Positions 25,135 to 33,787 of a stretch of 64,000 bases of DNA are shown here, in pieces. Each line of letters starts with the position of its first letter. The stretch's first letter is position 1. Source of the stretch: Nitrosopolaris sp035691865 (lineage in GTDB: Archaea; Thermoproteota; Nitrososphaeria; Nitrososphaerales; Nitrososphaeraceae); the NCBI GenBank assembly GCA_035691865.1, contig DASSIM010000128.1, forward strand, positions 8,507-72,506, read 5' to 3'. The notes beneath the pieces were generated by a model. That model searched no databases. It saw only the letters and a list, made by a program, of their open reading frames with translations, and was not told the DNA's origin. The position numbers and the translations under genes were made by a program.

Positions 25135-25864
25135 TCCCTGGAGCTATTATTGTTTCCTTATCTTCTGGATTGGGCTTTGAGGCAACATCTCCAGCAGTAT
25201 CGGCCGCTGTACGTTGTTGTTCTGCCTGTGAGTCGGCGGGGATTTGAGATTGCGCTGAATCAACCTGTGTTGAAGAATCGACGAATTCGAATTCTTGTGG
25301 GAGCTCACTTTTCAATGCAATCCTTAGTTGTATGCCCATCAGCCCCATTTTTGTCAAAACCGAAGTGATTCCGATCCGAACAATTTGTTCGGCAAGATGG
25401 CCGCTTTTGGGCATCACTCCCGAAGAATGTTTTTCGAAGTGAGCACGTTCACTTCGCAGTTTTCCCGCAATCGCAACCTCCACCCCTAGTGCTCCGGCAT
25501 TCATGATCGTATTCATTGACCACATGGCTGCCCTTCGAAAGGCAGTACCCCTTTCTATTAACTGAGCAATCCTGTTGCACATAATTTTTGGATTCAGTTC
25601 AGGAACAGAAACTTCAAGGACAGATATTTGCGGATTCGTTAAACCAAATTTCTCCTCAAGTCTGATCGTCAGGTCTTTAATACCTGTTCCCTTTCTACCG
25701 ATCACTAGACCTGGTCTTGTGACATAGAGCGTTATTCTAGTCCCAATGGGCGTTTTCTGAACCTCTACGTCTCCGTAACCAGCATCTTTCAGCGTTGAGG
25801 ACAAGTATTCATCTAACTCGAGATTGCGGAAATTATTTTTCATAACGTTCTTAACGGCACTCAA
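25115..25864 (-). CDS. rps3: 30S ribosomal protein S3 (uS3)
   Basis: The 249-residue protein has an N-terminal KH domain (GTRITLYVTRPGLVIGRKGTGIKDLTIRLEEKF) and the S3 C-terminal domain (RRAAMWSMNTIMNAGALGVEVAIAGKLRSERAHFEKHSSGVMPKSG). The last ~50 residues are a low-complexity Gln/Asp/Ala/Thr tail, as in other archaea. The gene is 2 bp from rpl22. Confidence 0.95.
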   Translation of the reverse strand: MSAVKNVMKNNFRNLELDEYLSSTLKDAGYGDVEVQKTPIGTRITLYVTRPGLVIGRKGTGIKDLTIRLEEKFGLTNPQISVLEVSVPELNPKIMCNRIAQLIERGTAFRRAAMWSMNTIMNAGALGVEVAIAGKLRSERAHFEKHSSGVMPKSGHLAEQIVRIGITSVLTKMGLMGIQLRIALKSELPQEFEFVDSSTQVDSAQSQIPADSQAEQQRTAADTAGDVASKPNPEDKETIIAPGSANGQT

Positions 25865-25866
25865 TA

Positions 25867-26337
25867 TTATGCTAAACCTTCCTTTGCCACCAATTCTATA
25901 TGTACTAGCACGCCGATTTTCGGGCTTGCTCTTCCCATTGCCCTAGGAGTGAATCGCTCAAGTTTTGTTCCTCTGTGAACGACGGCACTCACAATTCGGA
26001 GTCTATCAAGATCCATGCCTTTGTATTCAGCATTTGATTCTAGATTATCAAGAAGTTTCAAGTATTCCTTAGCGGTTTTTTGTGGAAATCTACCTGCAAA
26101 AAAACCGTCCTGTATGTTTGATCTATGGGCCACCTCGTTGTTGTACCGCCTGTATGGAACTGCAAGCCTCTTCGCGATGACATTTTCCAAAAACTCCCGT
26201 GCTTTCTCAATTGAAGATCCCTTAATTGCTACAGCGACTTCTCTAGCGTGTTTCGGCGAAATATTTTTTTCTCTCAAAGCCGCCCTGACATGCTTTGCCT
26301 TATCAAATTGCTGAAAGGCGTACGAATAATTTGGCAT
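25867..26337 (-). CDS. rpl22: 50S ribosomal protein L22 (uL22)
   Basis: The 156 residues begin with PNYSYAFQQFDKAKHVRAALREKNISPKHAREVAVAIKG and continue with FLENVIAKRLAVPYRRYNNEVAHRS, LKLLDNLESNAEYKGMDLDRLRIVSAVVHRGTKLERFTPRAMGRASPK, the archaeal form of the tunnel-wall protein L22. It lies between S19 and S3. Confidence 0.95.
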   Translation of the reverse strand: MPNYSYAFQQFDKAKHVRAALREKNISPKHAREVAVAIKGSSIEKAREFLENVIAKRLAVPYRRYNNEVAHRSNIQDGFFAGRFPQKTAKEYLKLLDNLESNAEYKGMDLDRLRIVSAVVHRGTKLERFTPRAMGRASPKIGVLVHIELVAKEGLA

Positions 26338-26343
26338 ATGAGA

Positions 26344-26751
26344 TCACTTAAGTGGCACGTAAAGCGAGGACCTAGATGCTCCGACACCAGGAGCGCCATG
26401 TTGCACTCTTCTATTAGTTATAGCATATTCACCAAGATAATGTCCTATCATTTCTGGCCTTATATTAACTGCGAAAAATTCTTTCCCATTGTGAACTTTA
26501 AGACTCAGCCCTATCATGTCAGGCAAAATAATCATATCACGAACATGGGTCTTTAATTCCCCTTTGAGTTTACCTTCTCGTGCTAATTTGATCTCTTCAC
26601 GTAATTTCCTCTTTGCATCATTCATGTACTTTCCGACTCTTTTATCCAGGGATCTTCGAACACGTGCATTTAAAAGTGGGATTAATGCTTCTATCGATAA
26701 AGTTTGTAATTGCTCAGGCGAATAGCCTTTGAATTTGAATTCCCGAACCAA
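26344..26751 (-). CDS. rps19: 30S ribosomal protein S19 (uS19)
   Basis: 135-residue archaeal S19: REFKFKGYSPEQLQTLSIEALIPLLNARVRRSLDK precedes the conserved C-terminal half LKTHVRDMIILPDMIGLSLKVHNGKEFFAVNIRPEMIGHYLGEYAITNRRVQHGAPGVGASRSS. Upstream, a 52-bp non-coding gap separates it from rpl23, where rpl2 normally sits. Confidence 0.95.
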   Translation of the reverse strand: MVREFKFKGYSPEQLQTLSIEALIPLLNARVRRSLDKRVGKYMNDAKRKLREEIKLAREGKLKGELKTHVRDMIILPDMIGLSLKVHNGKEFFAVNIRPEMIGHYLGEYAITNRRVQHGAPGVGASRSSLYVPLK

Positions 26752-26803
26752 CTAATTCTGCCACCTGTGTGCTACTTTTAAATCTAACGAGACACGAAAA
26801 ATA

Positions 26804-27118
26804 CTACACAAGCCCCAAACTCGTAGCAAGATCCCTTGCACCCTCAGCTGTGGCGAATTTCACTATTGCTTTCTTGCCTCTAATACTCCTAAGTGTATTA
26901 ACACCCTGGGCCTCTATTTCATAAAGACTCCTCAATGCAGCCTTGATGTGCTTCTTTGTTGCCTTATGATTTACTATGAATATTATCATGTTCTGGCCTT
27001 CTATTAGATTGAATGCTTTTTCAGTAATGTATGGTTTTATAATTATCCTTCTAGCTTCCTCGGCACTCATGTTTTCTTGCGGCCTGACGCGATTACTATT
27101 CATATATACCCATCTCAC
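26804..27118 (-). CDS. rpl23: 50S ribosomal protein L23 (uL23)
   Basis: The 104-codon frame contains the L23 core AEEARRIIIKPYITEKAFNLIEGQNMIIFIVNHKATKKHIKAALRSLYEIEAQGVNTLRSIRGKKAIVKF. The second methionine at 27103 (MNSNRVRP) is a likely alternative start. The protein docks at the ribosome exit tunnel. Its start overlaps the rpl4 stop. Confidence 0.94.
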   Translation of the reverse strand: MRWVYMNSNRVRPQENMSAEEARRIIIKPYITEKAFNLIEGQNMIIFIVNHKATKKHIKAALRSLYEIEAQGVNTLRSIRGKKAIVKFATAEGARDLATSLGLV

Positions 27119-27920
27119 TCACTCCAGACTTCACCGGACTAATGTCCTTCAGTTTGTCGATAGCATTTTGAGTGAAAATCGTCAGCCTAATTTGTTTGGA
27201 TCCTGGAACTAAGTCAAGGACGCTTAACTGTCTTACTCCCTTTATATGGACTCCGGGAAGCGAACCTGATACTTGGCAAATCTTGTCTTTTTCACTCCCT
27301 GTAACAACCAACGCGCTATATCCGACATGGTTCTTACGCCCCCTGCGTCTGGCTAGGCCTGATCTGACCTTGCGGGATGAAATTGCTCTTCTTAAGTCAT
27401 CACCTAAGCCCAAAGTAATTAAGATGCTTTTCAGATCCTTTGCCTTTGAAACTGTTTCGATATCGTTTGAGACAACAACAGGAAAATTTGAAACGTTTCC
27501 TATCTTGTGCCCACGTTGTTCTATCAGATCTTTCCTCGCAGTAGCTGCAATAGCCGAACGCAGCGCTAGATATTTCTCTTTCTTATTGACCTTTTTGTAA
27601 ATTTTTTTCCAAGATTCAGGTGGATGGGCTACTCTGCCATGTCTCACCCCGGCGACCCCCGCCGCTTGTCCTGCTCTTGGAAAGCCTTCGCCTCGAGCTC
27701 TGGCAATTCTTGCCATTCCAAGACCTGTGTTACGAGACTCGGCACTAACAATCTCTCCTGCTGCAGGATAACGACCTTGCCTCTGAAAACCGTGAGATAA
27801 CAAGTTCACATGGACCTTGTGTATGACATCCGGTCTGTAGGCACTCTTAAAGACTTCTGGTAAGAGGGTTGTATCCGTTTTGCGACCGTCAAGTCCAAGC
27901 ACCCCGACGTTCAAATTCAC
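27096..27920 (-). CDS. rpl4: 50S ribosomal protein L4 (uL4)
   Basis: 274-residue archaeal/eukaryal L4: LPEVFKSAYRPDVIHKVHVNLLSHGFQRQGRYPAAGEIVSAESRNTGLGMARIARARGEGFPRAGQAAGVAGVRHGRVAHPPESWKKIYKKVNKKEK. The glycine/arginine-rich loop enters the exit tunnel, and the C-terminal nucleotide-binding-like fold follows. The start overlaps the rpl3 stop by 4 bp. Confidence 0.96.
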   Translation of the reverse strand: MNLNVGVLGLDGRKTDTTLLPEVFKSAYRPDVIHKVHVNLLSHGFQRQGRYPAAGEIVSAESRNTGLGMARIARARGEGFPRAGQAAGVAGVRHGRVAHPPESWKKIYKKVNKKEKYLALRSAIAATARKDLIEQRGHKIGNVSNFPVVVSNDIETVSKAKDLKSILITLGLGDDLRRAISSRKVRSGLARRRGRKNHVGYSALVVTGSEKDKICQVSGSLPGVHIKGVRQLSVLDLVPGSKQIRLTIFTQNAIDKLKDISPVKSGVSEMGIYE

Positions 27921-28915
27921 TGGAGGACTACCTCTAGTACTTTTGGTTCTAAGACCTTTTTCTGGAAATTGCGTATCGGCTGTCTCATTTTGATAAGTCT
28001 CTTGGGGACGCCCGGGATTGAACCTTTCAGAACTATATAGTCGCCGTTGACCAGTCCGAAGTGCTTGAAACCGCCACTTGGGTTGATTTGATCCGAAGTG
28101 TTTTTTTGAGTATTAGATATCACGAGGATCCGTTTATTGTATTCTGTTCGCTGATGGAAACCCCTTTGACCCTGTCTCGGAACTGTATACATTACCACTG
28201 CAGGCGAGATAGGACCTAAAGTGCCAACTGCACGCACGCTCTTTCTAGACTTGTGCTGTTTTCTCTTTACGCCAAATCTCGTGATGGGTCCTTCAATACC
28301 CTTGCCCCTAGTAATTGCAGAAACATCGATGTACTGACCTACCTGGAAAATGTCGTTCACTCGAATTTCTTTGCCCAGCATAGTTTTCAAGTAATCGTAT
28401 TTCGATTTGACATTTTTCCCTGTTACGCCAATTTCGAAGACAAATGGTTTTTTTTGTGATAGATTGGCGTCTCGTGGCAAAACCGAAACCAAAGCGACAA
28501 CAGAGGCAGCCCTATCAAGTTTCGATCCAGAGTTCACAAGTTTCTGTTCATCAAAATTGGTAGTAAATTTGCGGCGAAGATCTTTCGGTAGATCTTTTGC
28601 GTAAACATCAAAAATGACATTTCTTCCATTTTGATCCTCATCATAAGCCCGAATACCTATTATTCTAAGTGGCGGAGTGACTACGACTGTACTAGGATTT
28701 AGAAACTGCTTACCAAAGTTTGGAGTTTTCTCCCGATCGTCAATAGATAGAACGTGTATCACTCCCGCTTTAAAGCCAGCAAAACCAGCTAGGTTCGATT
28801 TTTCTTCTGCACTCTGAGGCCAGCTTCGAATCCTGGATTCGATGCTTTTAGCCCTGGCCCTCGGCCTGAAGGCAAGGCTACCTCGTCTCGGAGCGCTATA
28901 CTTACGGTGGCCCAT
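27917..28915 (-). CDS. rpl3: 50S ribosomal protein L3 (uL3)
   Basis: The first gene of the ribosomal block. The start MGHRKYSAPRRGSLAFRPRARAKS at 28915 matches the canonical archaeal L3 N terminus; the frame extends three codons upstream to an ATG at 28924. The internal GVTGKNVKSKYDYLKTMLGKEI, GKGIEGPITRFGVKRKQHKSRKSVRAVGTLGPISPAVVMYTVPRQGQRGFHQRTEYNKRI segment reaches the peptidyl-transferase centre. The promoter for the block is probably in the 28925-29059 gap. Confidence 0.96.
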   Translation of the reverse strand: MGHRKYSAPRRGSLAFRPRARAKSIESRIRSWPQSAEEKSNLAGFAGFKAGVIHVLSIDDREKTPNFGKQFLNPSTVVVTPPLRIIGIRAYDEDQNGRNVIFDVYAKDLPKDLRRKFTTNFDEQKLVNSGSKLDRAASVVALVSVLPRDANLSQKKPFVFEIGVTGKNVKSKYDYLKTMLGKEIRVNDIFQVGQYIDVSAITRGKGIEGPITRFGVKRKQHKSRKSVRAVGTLGPISPAVVMYTVPRQGQRGFHQRTEYNKRILVISNTQKNTSDQINPSGGFKHFGLVNGDYIVLKGSIPGVPKRLIKMRQPIRNFQKKVLEPKVLEVVLQ

Positions 28916-29059
28916 ATAGAGCAAGACTGCGCTTGCCCTTTAATAATCATATTCCCGGCTTATGTTTATGTTGTTAATAATCTGCTAATCGAATCCCTGG
29001 CTAGGTTCACGCGCGCTCAAAAAAGAGGAACAGCTGACAAGAACGTAATTTTCGATAAA

Positions 29060-29914
29060 CTACTTTGAAAGAAAATGATTGAATATAGCAAGCGACCCCA
29101 ATACCGCTTCTTCCAACCTCACTGTCCTAGTTCCTTGATAAGGAAACATGTTCAGTACAAATTCATATTCATCAGTACTGCGACCCTCCGCGGCCAGAAT
29201 TTCATCTACTCCTTTTTTTGGTGTGCCGAATACTAGCAATAAATTTCTAATAGATTTAAGGCGCGCAAGAATTTTAGCCTCCTTATCCTTGACATATTGG
29301 CCTTTCTTGGAGGTAATAATAATCTGAGTATTCGTGGTTGAGTCTAATAATTTATTAAGACTGCACGTTTCATGTACCTCATATCCCCAATAATCGTCTT
29401 TGATGTCATAGTCTGTGGCCTCCCTGCCTTTTAACGGTGGATGGGTAGAGACGATTTTGACATTCACCTTTTGTCGGTGAAAACCTGATCCTTCGTAACC
29501 GATAAGACTGCTTAGACCTACATCTGCATGCAATTTGCCTCTGACCTTGAGAATTACTCCCACCCGAACATCACCAAACTTGACATCTTTGATTCTCTCT
29601 AGCCCACGATGGTGAGGCGCGTTGATAGGATGCAGAAGGCCTGCATATTCTAGCTCATTTGAAAGAGGATACAATAATTTTCTCAGGTATTGTGGGGTAT
29701 CGAGGTAACGTAAGACCGTCTTCAGGAGTGAAAAATCCTCAGTATAGGTATTTGTTGTCTTGTCATGATAGACATAGATTTTTTTTACACGAAACATAGA
29801 ACAGGCGCGAGCAAATTGGGATATTTTTATCGTCTTGTCCCTCTTCGTCTGCTCATCTGAAAGTGAAGAATCAGGAATGGCAATCCAAAGATTGGGAAGA
29901 TTTAGGTTATTCAT
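29060..29914 (-). CDS. SPOUT-family RNA methyltransferase (C9orf114/DUF171 type)
   Basis: This 284-residue protein is the putative RNA methylase regularly found just upstream of rpl3 in archaea. It starts LWIAIPDSSLSDEQTKRDKTIKISQFARACSMFRVKKIYVYHD and has YLRKLLYP, YAGLLHPINAPHHR, and near the C terminus LLLVFGTPKKGVDEIL plus LNMFPYQGTRTVRLEEAVLGSLAIFN, the SAM-binding trefoil knot. An OB-fold-like insertion lies in the middle. Its RNA target is not known from the sequence. It is on the same strand as the ribosomal block. Confidence 0.88.
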   Translation of the reverse strand: MNNLNLPNLWIAIPDSSLSDEQTKRDKTIKISQFARACSMFRVKKIYVYHDKTTNTYTEDFSLLKTVLRYLDTPQYLRKLLYPLSNELEYAGLLHPINAPHHRGLERIKDVKFGDVRVGVILKVRGKLHADVGLSSLIGYEGSGFHRQKVNVKIVSTHPPLKGREATDYDIKDDYWGYEVHETCSLNKLLDSTTNTQIIITSKKGQYVKDKEAKILARLKSIRNLLLVFGTPKKGVDEILAAEGRSTDEYEFVLNMFPYQGTRTVRLEEAVLGSLAIFNHFLSK

Positions 29915-30514
29915 TCAGCAACTGCTCGATTCCGCTCTTCACAAAGCCGGTCGAACCAAAAAATGTGTCGTTCAAACCCCATTTTTATCTACTATAGTGA
30001 GTGGGATATGATTTTCAAGCGTCTTTGCTGAAAACTGTCTTGAGTCCAGGTGCGATTGTGTTCGCTCAAACGAGGATGTACTTCAGGCCGCGAAGGGTCG
30101 CAGTACACCAGTTCCTCTACAAGACCCGAAACCTGCAAATTTTCCTTCAACATACTCCATAAGGTTGATACCAGGCAAATGGCTCTCTCCAGTCAATTCA
30201 TCCTTACCAAGATGGTTTGGAATCCTATAAAGTAATTTATTTCCTGCTTTTTAAGTAGATGTACTGCCACAACACCTTTCTTGGCTCGGCGACTGTTTGG
30301 CCGAATATTAGCAACAAAACTAGCAATCACTAGACCGCCAGCCCCTGCTGGAATATTTGCTTACCATCTTCGGTTCATCCGGAATTTCTGGAGTGAAATA
30401 GTCTGGACAATTGACTTGAAATACTCCAACGGGCACTACAATTAGATTCGGCTCGCTGTTTCCTAGTTGAACTAGCATGCATTTTCAACTTGAACAAAAT
30501 CTCATTTAGACCGA
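29915..30514. other. 600-bp gap with possible decayed minus-strand coding sequence
   Basis: No complete gene is visible. On the minus strand, protein-like fragments appear successively in different frames: 30478-30320 gives a 52-codon ORF, then a frame with RPNSRRAKKGVVAVHLLKKQEINYF, then one with HLGKDELTGESHLPG, then one ending QQRRLKIISHSL at ~29992. This pattern is what a frameshifted old gene might leave, but I cannot name the family. The region also contains the upstream regions of the methyltransferase gene and the 3' flank of psmA. Confidence 0.35.
30320..30478 (-). pseudogene. 52-codon ORF, possible 5' fragment of a decayed gene
   Basis: The ATG at 30478 opens a 52-residue frame with a protein-like beginning (LVQLGNSEPNLIVVPVGVFQVNCPDYFTPEIPDEPK) that breaks into a Ser/Arg-rich end. 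Sequence resembling continued coding resumes in other frames downstream. It could instead be a genuine small protein. It lies 37 bp after the psmA stop on the same strand. Confidence 0.3.
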
Positions 30515-31252
30515 CTAAGCACTCCTGTTGGCCGGTTTGCCTTTGGCCATCGCGGCATACTTTTCAATCTCTTCATCTTCAACTTTTCTCATGGTTTTAG
30601 AATCATTGGCAATTATAGCCATCTTAACGTGTCTCGTACCCGTTTTCTCTTCACTTACGAGAGAGATAGATTCCATTGCGAGAGCACCGCCTTCTTCCAT
30701 TGACATATTTTCCTTGTAACTTTTTTCCAGAAATTCAGTCACCTGGTCGCTGCCTGCACCGATTGCGACGGCGTCATAACCAATATAGGTTCCACTTGGA
30801 TCGGTCAAAAAAAGTGCAGCGCCACTTTTGTCGACGCCGGCAAGGATGAGCGCAACGCCGAAGGGTCTGACCCCTGCATACTGCGTGAACTGCTGTGCCA
30901 TATCCGCAATGTTTTTGGCTACACCCTCTACATCGACTGGCTCATCATATATCAGCCTATTGCTCTGAGCAAAAAACCTAGCGTGGTCGACCTGTGTCCT
31001 AGCATCAGGTATGTAACCCGCCGCAGCTACTCCTATATGATCGTCAACCTGAAAAATTTTTTGAGTCACATTTGATATCTGTAACTTTCTTGCCTTTTCT
31101 TCTACTGCCAATAACACCCCTTCTTTGCTTTTTATTCCGATGGCTAGTGTCCCTCGTCTTACTGTCTCGATTGCATATTCAACTTGATAAAGTCTACCAT
31201 CCGGAGAAAATACTGTAATTGCCCTATCATAACCTGCTGCTGCTGGTAACAA
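30515..31252 (-). CDS. psmA: proteasome subunit alpha
   Basis: Forms the outer gate rings of the 20S proteasome. The N-terminal GYDRAITVFSPDGRLYQVEYAIETVRRGTLAIGIK is the alpha-subunit signature, including the gating YDR segment. VLLAVEEKARKLQISNVTQKIFQVDDHIGVAAAG and RPFGVALILAGVD follow. The length of 245 is normal. No beta subunit gene is adjacent. A DUF371 gene is divergent upstream, 83 bp away. Confidence 0.95.
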   Translation of the reverse strand: MLPAAAGYDRAITVFSPDGRLYQVEYAIETVRRGTLAIGIKSKEGVLLAVEEKARKLQISNVTQKIFQVDDHIGVAAAGYIPDARTQVDHARFFAQSNRLIYDEPVDVEGVAKNIADMAQQFTQYAGVRPFGVALILAGVDKSGAALFLTDPSGTYIGYDAVAIGAGSDQVTEFLEKSYKENMSMEEGGALAMESISLVSEEKTGTRHVKMAIIANDSKTMRKVEDEEIEKYAAMAKGKPANRSA

Positions 31253-31335
31253 TTCATTTTTAACTACTTCGTAATGTTCAATTTAAATTTACCTTCAATA
31301 TTTCTATTTTTGTCGGGGTTTATTTCTACACGGGC

Positions 31336-31755
31336 ATGATTCAAGACGAAATAATCTTTTATGGCCACCCCAATGTGCGCAGTACCCACACTAAGACAAT
31401 TGAGATAACCAAAGCTCCAACCCTTAGCTTAAGGGGGAATTGCATTATCGGCGTCAACGCAAACAAAGCATGTGAAGATTTTAAAGCTCCGTTGAAGCGC
31501 TTGCTTCAACAAGCAGATTTGGTTGTAAAAATTGAGATTGAAGTGGGTGATTTATCCTTCGCAATTGACGCTAGAAGTGATTCACGCCTATCTCTTCTAG
31601 ACCGTCATGACATAGTTATTCGTAAATCAGACTTTGTGTGCCCTAGAACGGCTGCGATTTCTTGCAATAAGGCTGCGTCAGATATCCCCAGCCAATTAGT
31701 TCAGTTATTAAGGAACCCGGAAATGCAAGGTCTATTGAGGGTAACAATAGAATAG
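31336..31755 (+). CDS. DUF371 family protein
   Basis: The 139-residue protein has the DUF371 pattern: FYGHPNVRSTHTKTIEITKAPTLSLRGNCIIGVNANKAC, then a beta-rich middle with RSDSRLSLLDRHDIVIRKSDFVCPRTAAISCNKAASDIP and LVQLLRNPEMQGLLRVTIE at the end. The family is restricted to archaea and uncharacterised. ATG 31336 is well placed. It is divergent from psmA and converges on purC. Confidence 0.85.
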   Translation: MIQDEIIFYGHPNVRSTHTKTIEITKAPTLSLRGNCIIGVNANKACEDFKAPLKRLLQQADLVVKIEIEVGDLSFAIDARSDSRLSLLDRHDIVIRKSDFVCPRTAAISCNKAASDIPSQLVQLLRNPEMQGLLRVTIE

Positions 31756-31800
31756 ACAGGGATGAATCTTTGTTGACCATTTTTCTAACAAAGGTATTGT

Positions 31801-32715
31801 CTAGTCTCCCATCTTGTTACCAGTGATCTGCTCGTAGGCCCATACGTATCTTCTCGTTAGCTCGTTCAATAACTCGGAGGGGATTACAGGTGGTGTAATT
31901 TTTTCCCCGTCCCTCATGAAATTATCGACCTTATCCTTGAAACCAGTTCTTATAAGCCAGTCCCTCAGTAGCTGCTTATCGAAGCTTTCTTGATCTCTTC
32001 CAGGCGAATAATCAGATAGTAACCATAAACGAAATTCATCCGGTCCTATGGAGTCGCCCAGTAAAATGTCCCCGTTTGCTGAATCCCTACCGAATTCAAA
32101 CTTAACGTCTGCAATGATAAAGCCCTTTTTTTCAGCTATATCGCTCATTTTATTGTATAATGAGATTGAAGTTCGCTCCAGATAGTCAAAATCATAGTCG
32201 GAAATGAGTCCAGAACTTAATGCATCGTCTCTTTTTACAGGGATATCGTGCTCTTCCGATTTTGTCGTTGGATCAAAAATAGGATTCGGTAATCGACATG
32301 CCTTAATAGGTGTGAAATTGCCGTGAAAAAAAGTGCGATTGTCTGGGGATTTGCGGAGGCGCTCAAACAAACTTCCGTAAAGATAGCCTCTCACTATACA
32401 TTCGATTGGTATCATCTCCATTCGCTTTACTTCCATCTTGCTTTTGTTGAGAACTCTAACCATGTGGTTTTTGGTGTCAAGTGAGTCGAACCAAAATTTA
32501 CCGAATTTGCACAAGACTTCTCCTTTACTAGGTACTATGTTCGCCATTTGTACATCGAACGCTGATACTCGATCCGAGAAATGGAACAACAAATTACCAT
32601 TGTCTAATTGATAAATATCTTTAACTTTGCCTTTGCGAATTAGTCTCACAAACACCTTTTGTCGGCTTTCAAATAAAACATAATCGGATGATACAAACAG
32701 GACATTTTTCAACAA
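31801..32715 (-). CDS. purC: phosphoribosylaminoimidazole-succinocarboxamide synthase
   Basis: SAICAR synthetase of purine synthesis; joins aspartate to CAIR. Motifs are RKGKVKDIYQLD near the N terminus, FSDRVSAFDV, ECIVRGYLYGS, PNPIFDPTTKSEEHD, IIADVKFEFGRD and LGDSIGPDEFRLW. The first ~20 residues of the frame precede the family's usual start. Two GTG codons at 32655 and 32649, just before RLIRKGKVKD, are likely starts. tRNA-Thr lies upstream on the same strand; purS, purQ and purL are on the opposite strand beyond it. Confidence 0.93.
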   Translation of the reverse strand: MLKNVLFVSSDYVLFESRQKVFVRLIRKGKVKDIYQLDNGNLLFHFSDRVSAFDVQMANIVPSKGEVLCKFGKFWFDSLDTKNHMVRVLNKSKMEVKRMEMIPIECIVRGYLYGSLFERLRKSPDNRTFFHGNFTPIKACRLPNPIFDPTTKSEEHDIPVKRDDALSSGLISDYDFDYLERTSISLYNKMSDIAEKKGFIIADVKFEFGRDSANGDILLGDSIGPDEFRLWLLSDYSPGRDQESFDKQLLRDWLIRTGFKDKVDNFMRDGEKITPPVIPSELLNELTRRYVWAYEQITGNKMGD

Positions 32716-32747
32716 ATTTCATGACTTCAGTAGCTCAACTCATCATG

Positions 32748-32822
32748 AGGTCATGATGGGATTCGAACCCACGACCTAAGGTTTACAAAACCTTCGCTCT
32801 AACCAGGCTGAGCTACATGACC
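32748..32822 (-). tRNA. tRNA-Thr (TGT), no intron
   Basis: The minus-strand sequence folds as a 75-nt cloverleaf: acceptor GGTCATG/CATGACC, D stem GCTC/GAGC, anticodon stem AAGGT/ACCTT with loop TTTGTAA (anticodon TGT), and T arm GTGGG-TTCGAAT-CCCAT. The discriminator base is T and no CCA is encoded. It is contiguous, unlike the other four tRNA genes in the window. Confidence 0.95.
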
Positions 32823-32907
32823 GCAACAGCATTTGTCATCAGATTTGTTCAAATATTTAATTAATACTTTCGGTAATATCTTCTGTGTTCAAGGAACAAG
32901 TGTGCTA

Positions 32908-33183
32908 ATGACAAAATCTAAGCTAACCGATTTTCTGGTTTTGGTCACTATAGAGAATAAACCATTTGTAAGTGATCCTGAGGGCGAGACTATACTTCGA
33001 GACTTAATTGTTAAAGGGGGATACTCCAATATTAAGTCTGTAAGGTCCACCAAAAACCTGAAGATGGTCATCACGGCAAAGTCCAAGAATGTAGCGGAGG
33101 AGAACGTTCGCAAAATGTGCAAAGATCTTCGGATTTTCAATCCTGTTATTAGTAGCTGTACCGTGAAGGCAATGGTACCATGA
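32908..33183 (+). CDS. purS: phosphoribosylformylglycinamidine synthase subunit PurS
   Basis: Small structural subunit of FGAM synthase that couples PurQ and PurL. From ATG 32908 it is 91 residues, the usual PurS size, with FLVLVTIENKPFVSDPEGETILRDLIVKGGYSNIKSVRSTKNLKMVI and a C-terminal CKDLRIFNPVISSCTV. The frame is open upstream to 32833, but that extension is not PurS-like. A CBS-domain gene on the other strand separates it from purQ. Confidence 0.88.
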   Translation: MTKSKLTDFLVLVTIENKPFVSDPEGETILRDLIVKGGYSNIKSVRSTKNLKMVITAKSKNVAEENVRKMCKDLRIFNPVISSCTVKAMVP

Positions 33184-33219
33184 CCAAGTAGGAAAGAGAT
33201 TATTATTCGATTCTCTCAG

Positions 33220-33645
33220 TTATGAAAGGAGAGTTTGACCTTCTAATCCTCCTTTAATTAATAATATCGTTCTAAGGTGTTCTGCTAAATCAGTGACGGT
33301 GATAATGCCGATAACCTTTCCATCGACCATAACTGGCAGTCGGTGTATTTTGTGATTTATCATGCGCTGGACGGCAACTTCGAGCGGGGTCTCGGGATCT
33401 GCATAGGTTCTAATTCTTGACATGATATCCCCGACTTTTACATTTGACGGTTGCAACTCTTTGATGCAAATCTTTTTAACAAAGTCGGACTCCGTGAGAA
33501 TCCCGGCTGGATAATTATCCTTTGTAACGATTAAAGAGCTGATCGCTTTCTCCGTCATGAGGGTTGCCGCTTCCAAGGCGTTGCTTGCTTCCTCGATGCT
33601 AACAACCTGCCTTGTCATTATATCTCTAACAACTTCTTTTCTCAT
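33220..33645 (-). CDS. CBS-domain protein (two CBS motifs)
   Basis: The 141-residue protein consists of a tandem CBS pair: VRDIMTRQVVSIEEASNALEAATLMTEKAISSLIVTKDNYPAGILTESDFV (about 5-55) and VGDIMSRIRTYADPETPLEVAVQRMINHKIHRLPVMVDGKVIGIITVTDLAEHL (about 71-125). CBS pairs bind adenine nucleotides and act as energy sensors. It is inserted antisense between purS and purQ. The target is unknown. Confidence 0.9.
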   Translation of the reverse strand: MRKEVVRDIMTRQVVSIEEASNALEAATLMTEKAISSLIVTKDNYPAGILTESDFVKKICIKELQPSNVKVGDIMSRIRTYADPETPLEVAVQRMINHKIHRLPVMVDGKVIGIITVTDLAEHLRTILLIKGGLEGQTLLS

Positions 33646-33787
33646 AGATTATTCGCTTGACCTTAGAATAAAAACTTTAAAACGCATAATATAATAAACC
33701 GAGTTGCTGGCGCTGGGCTAGGTACTAACCCTATCTGTAATGAAAATCTTAATAGGCCTCTGGAAGGATCATATTTCATCTCAACGT

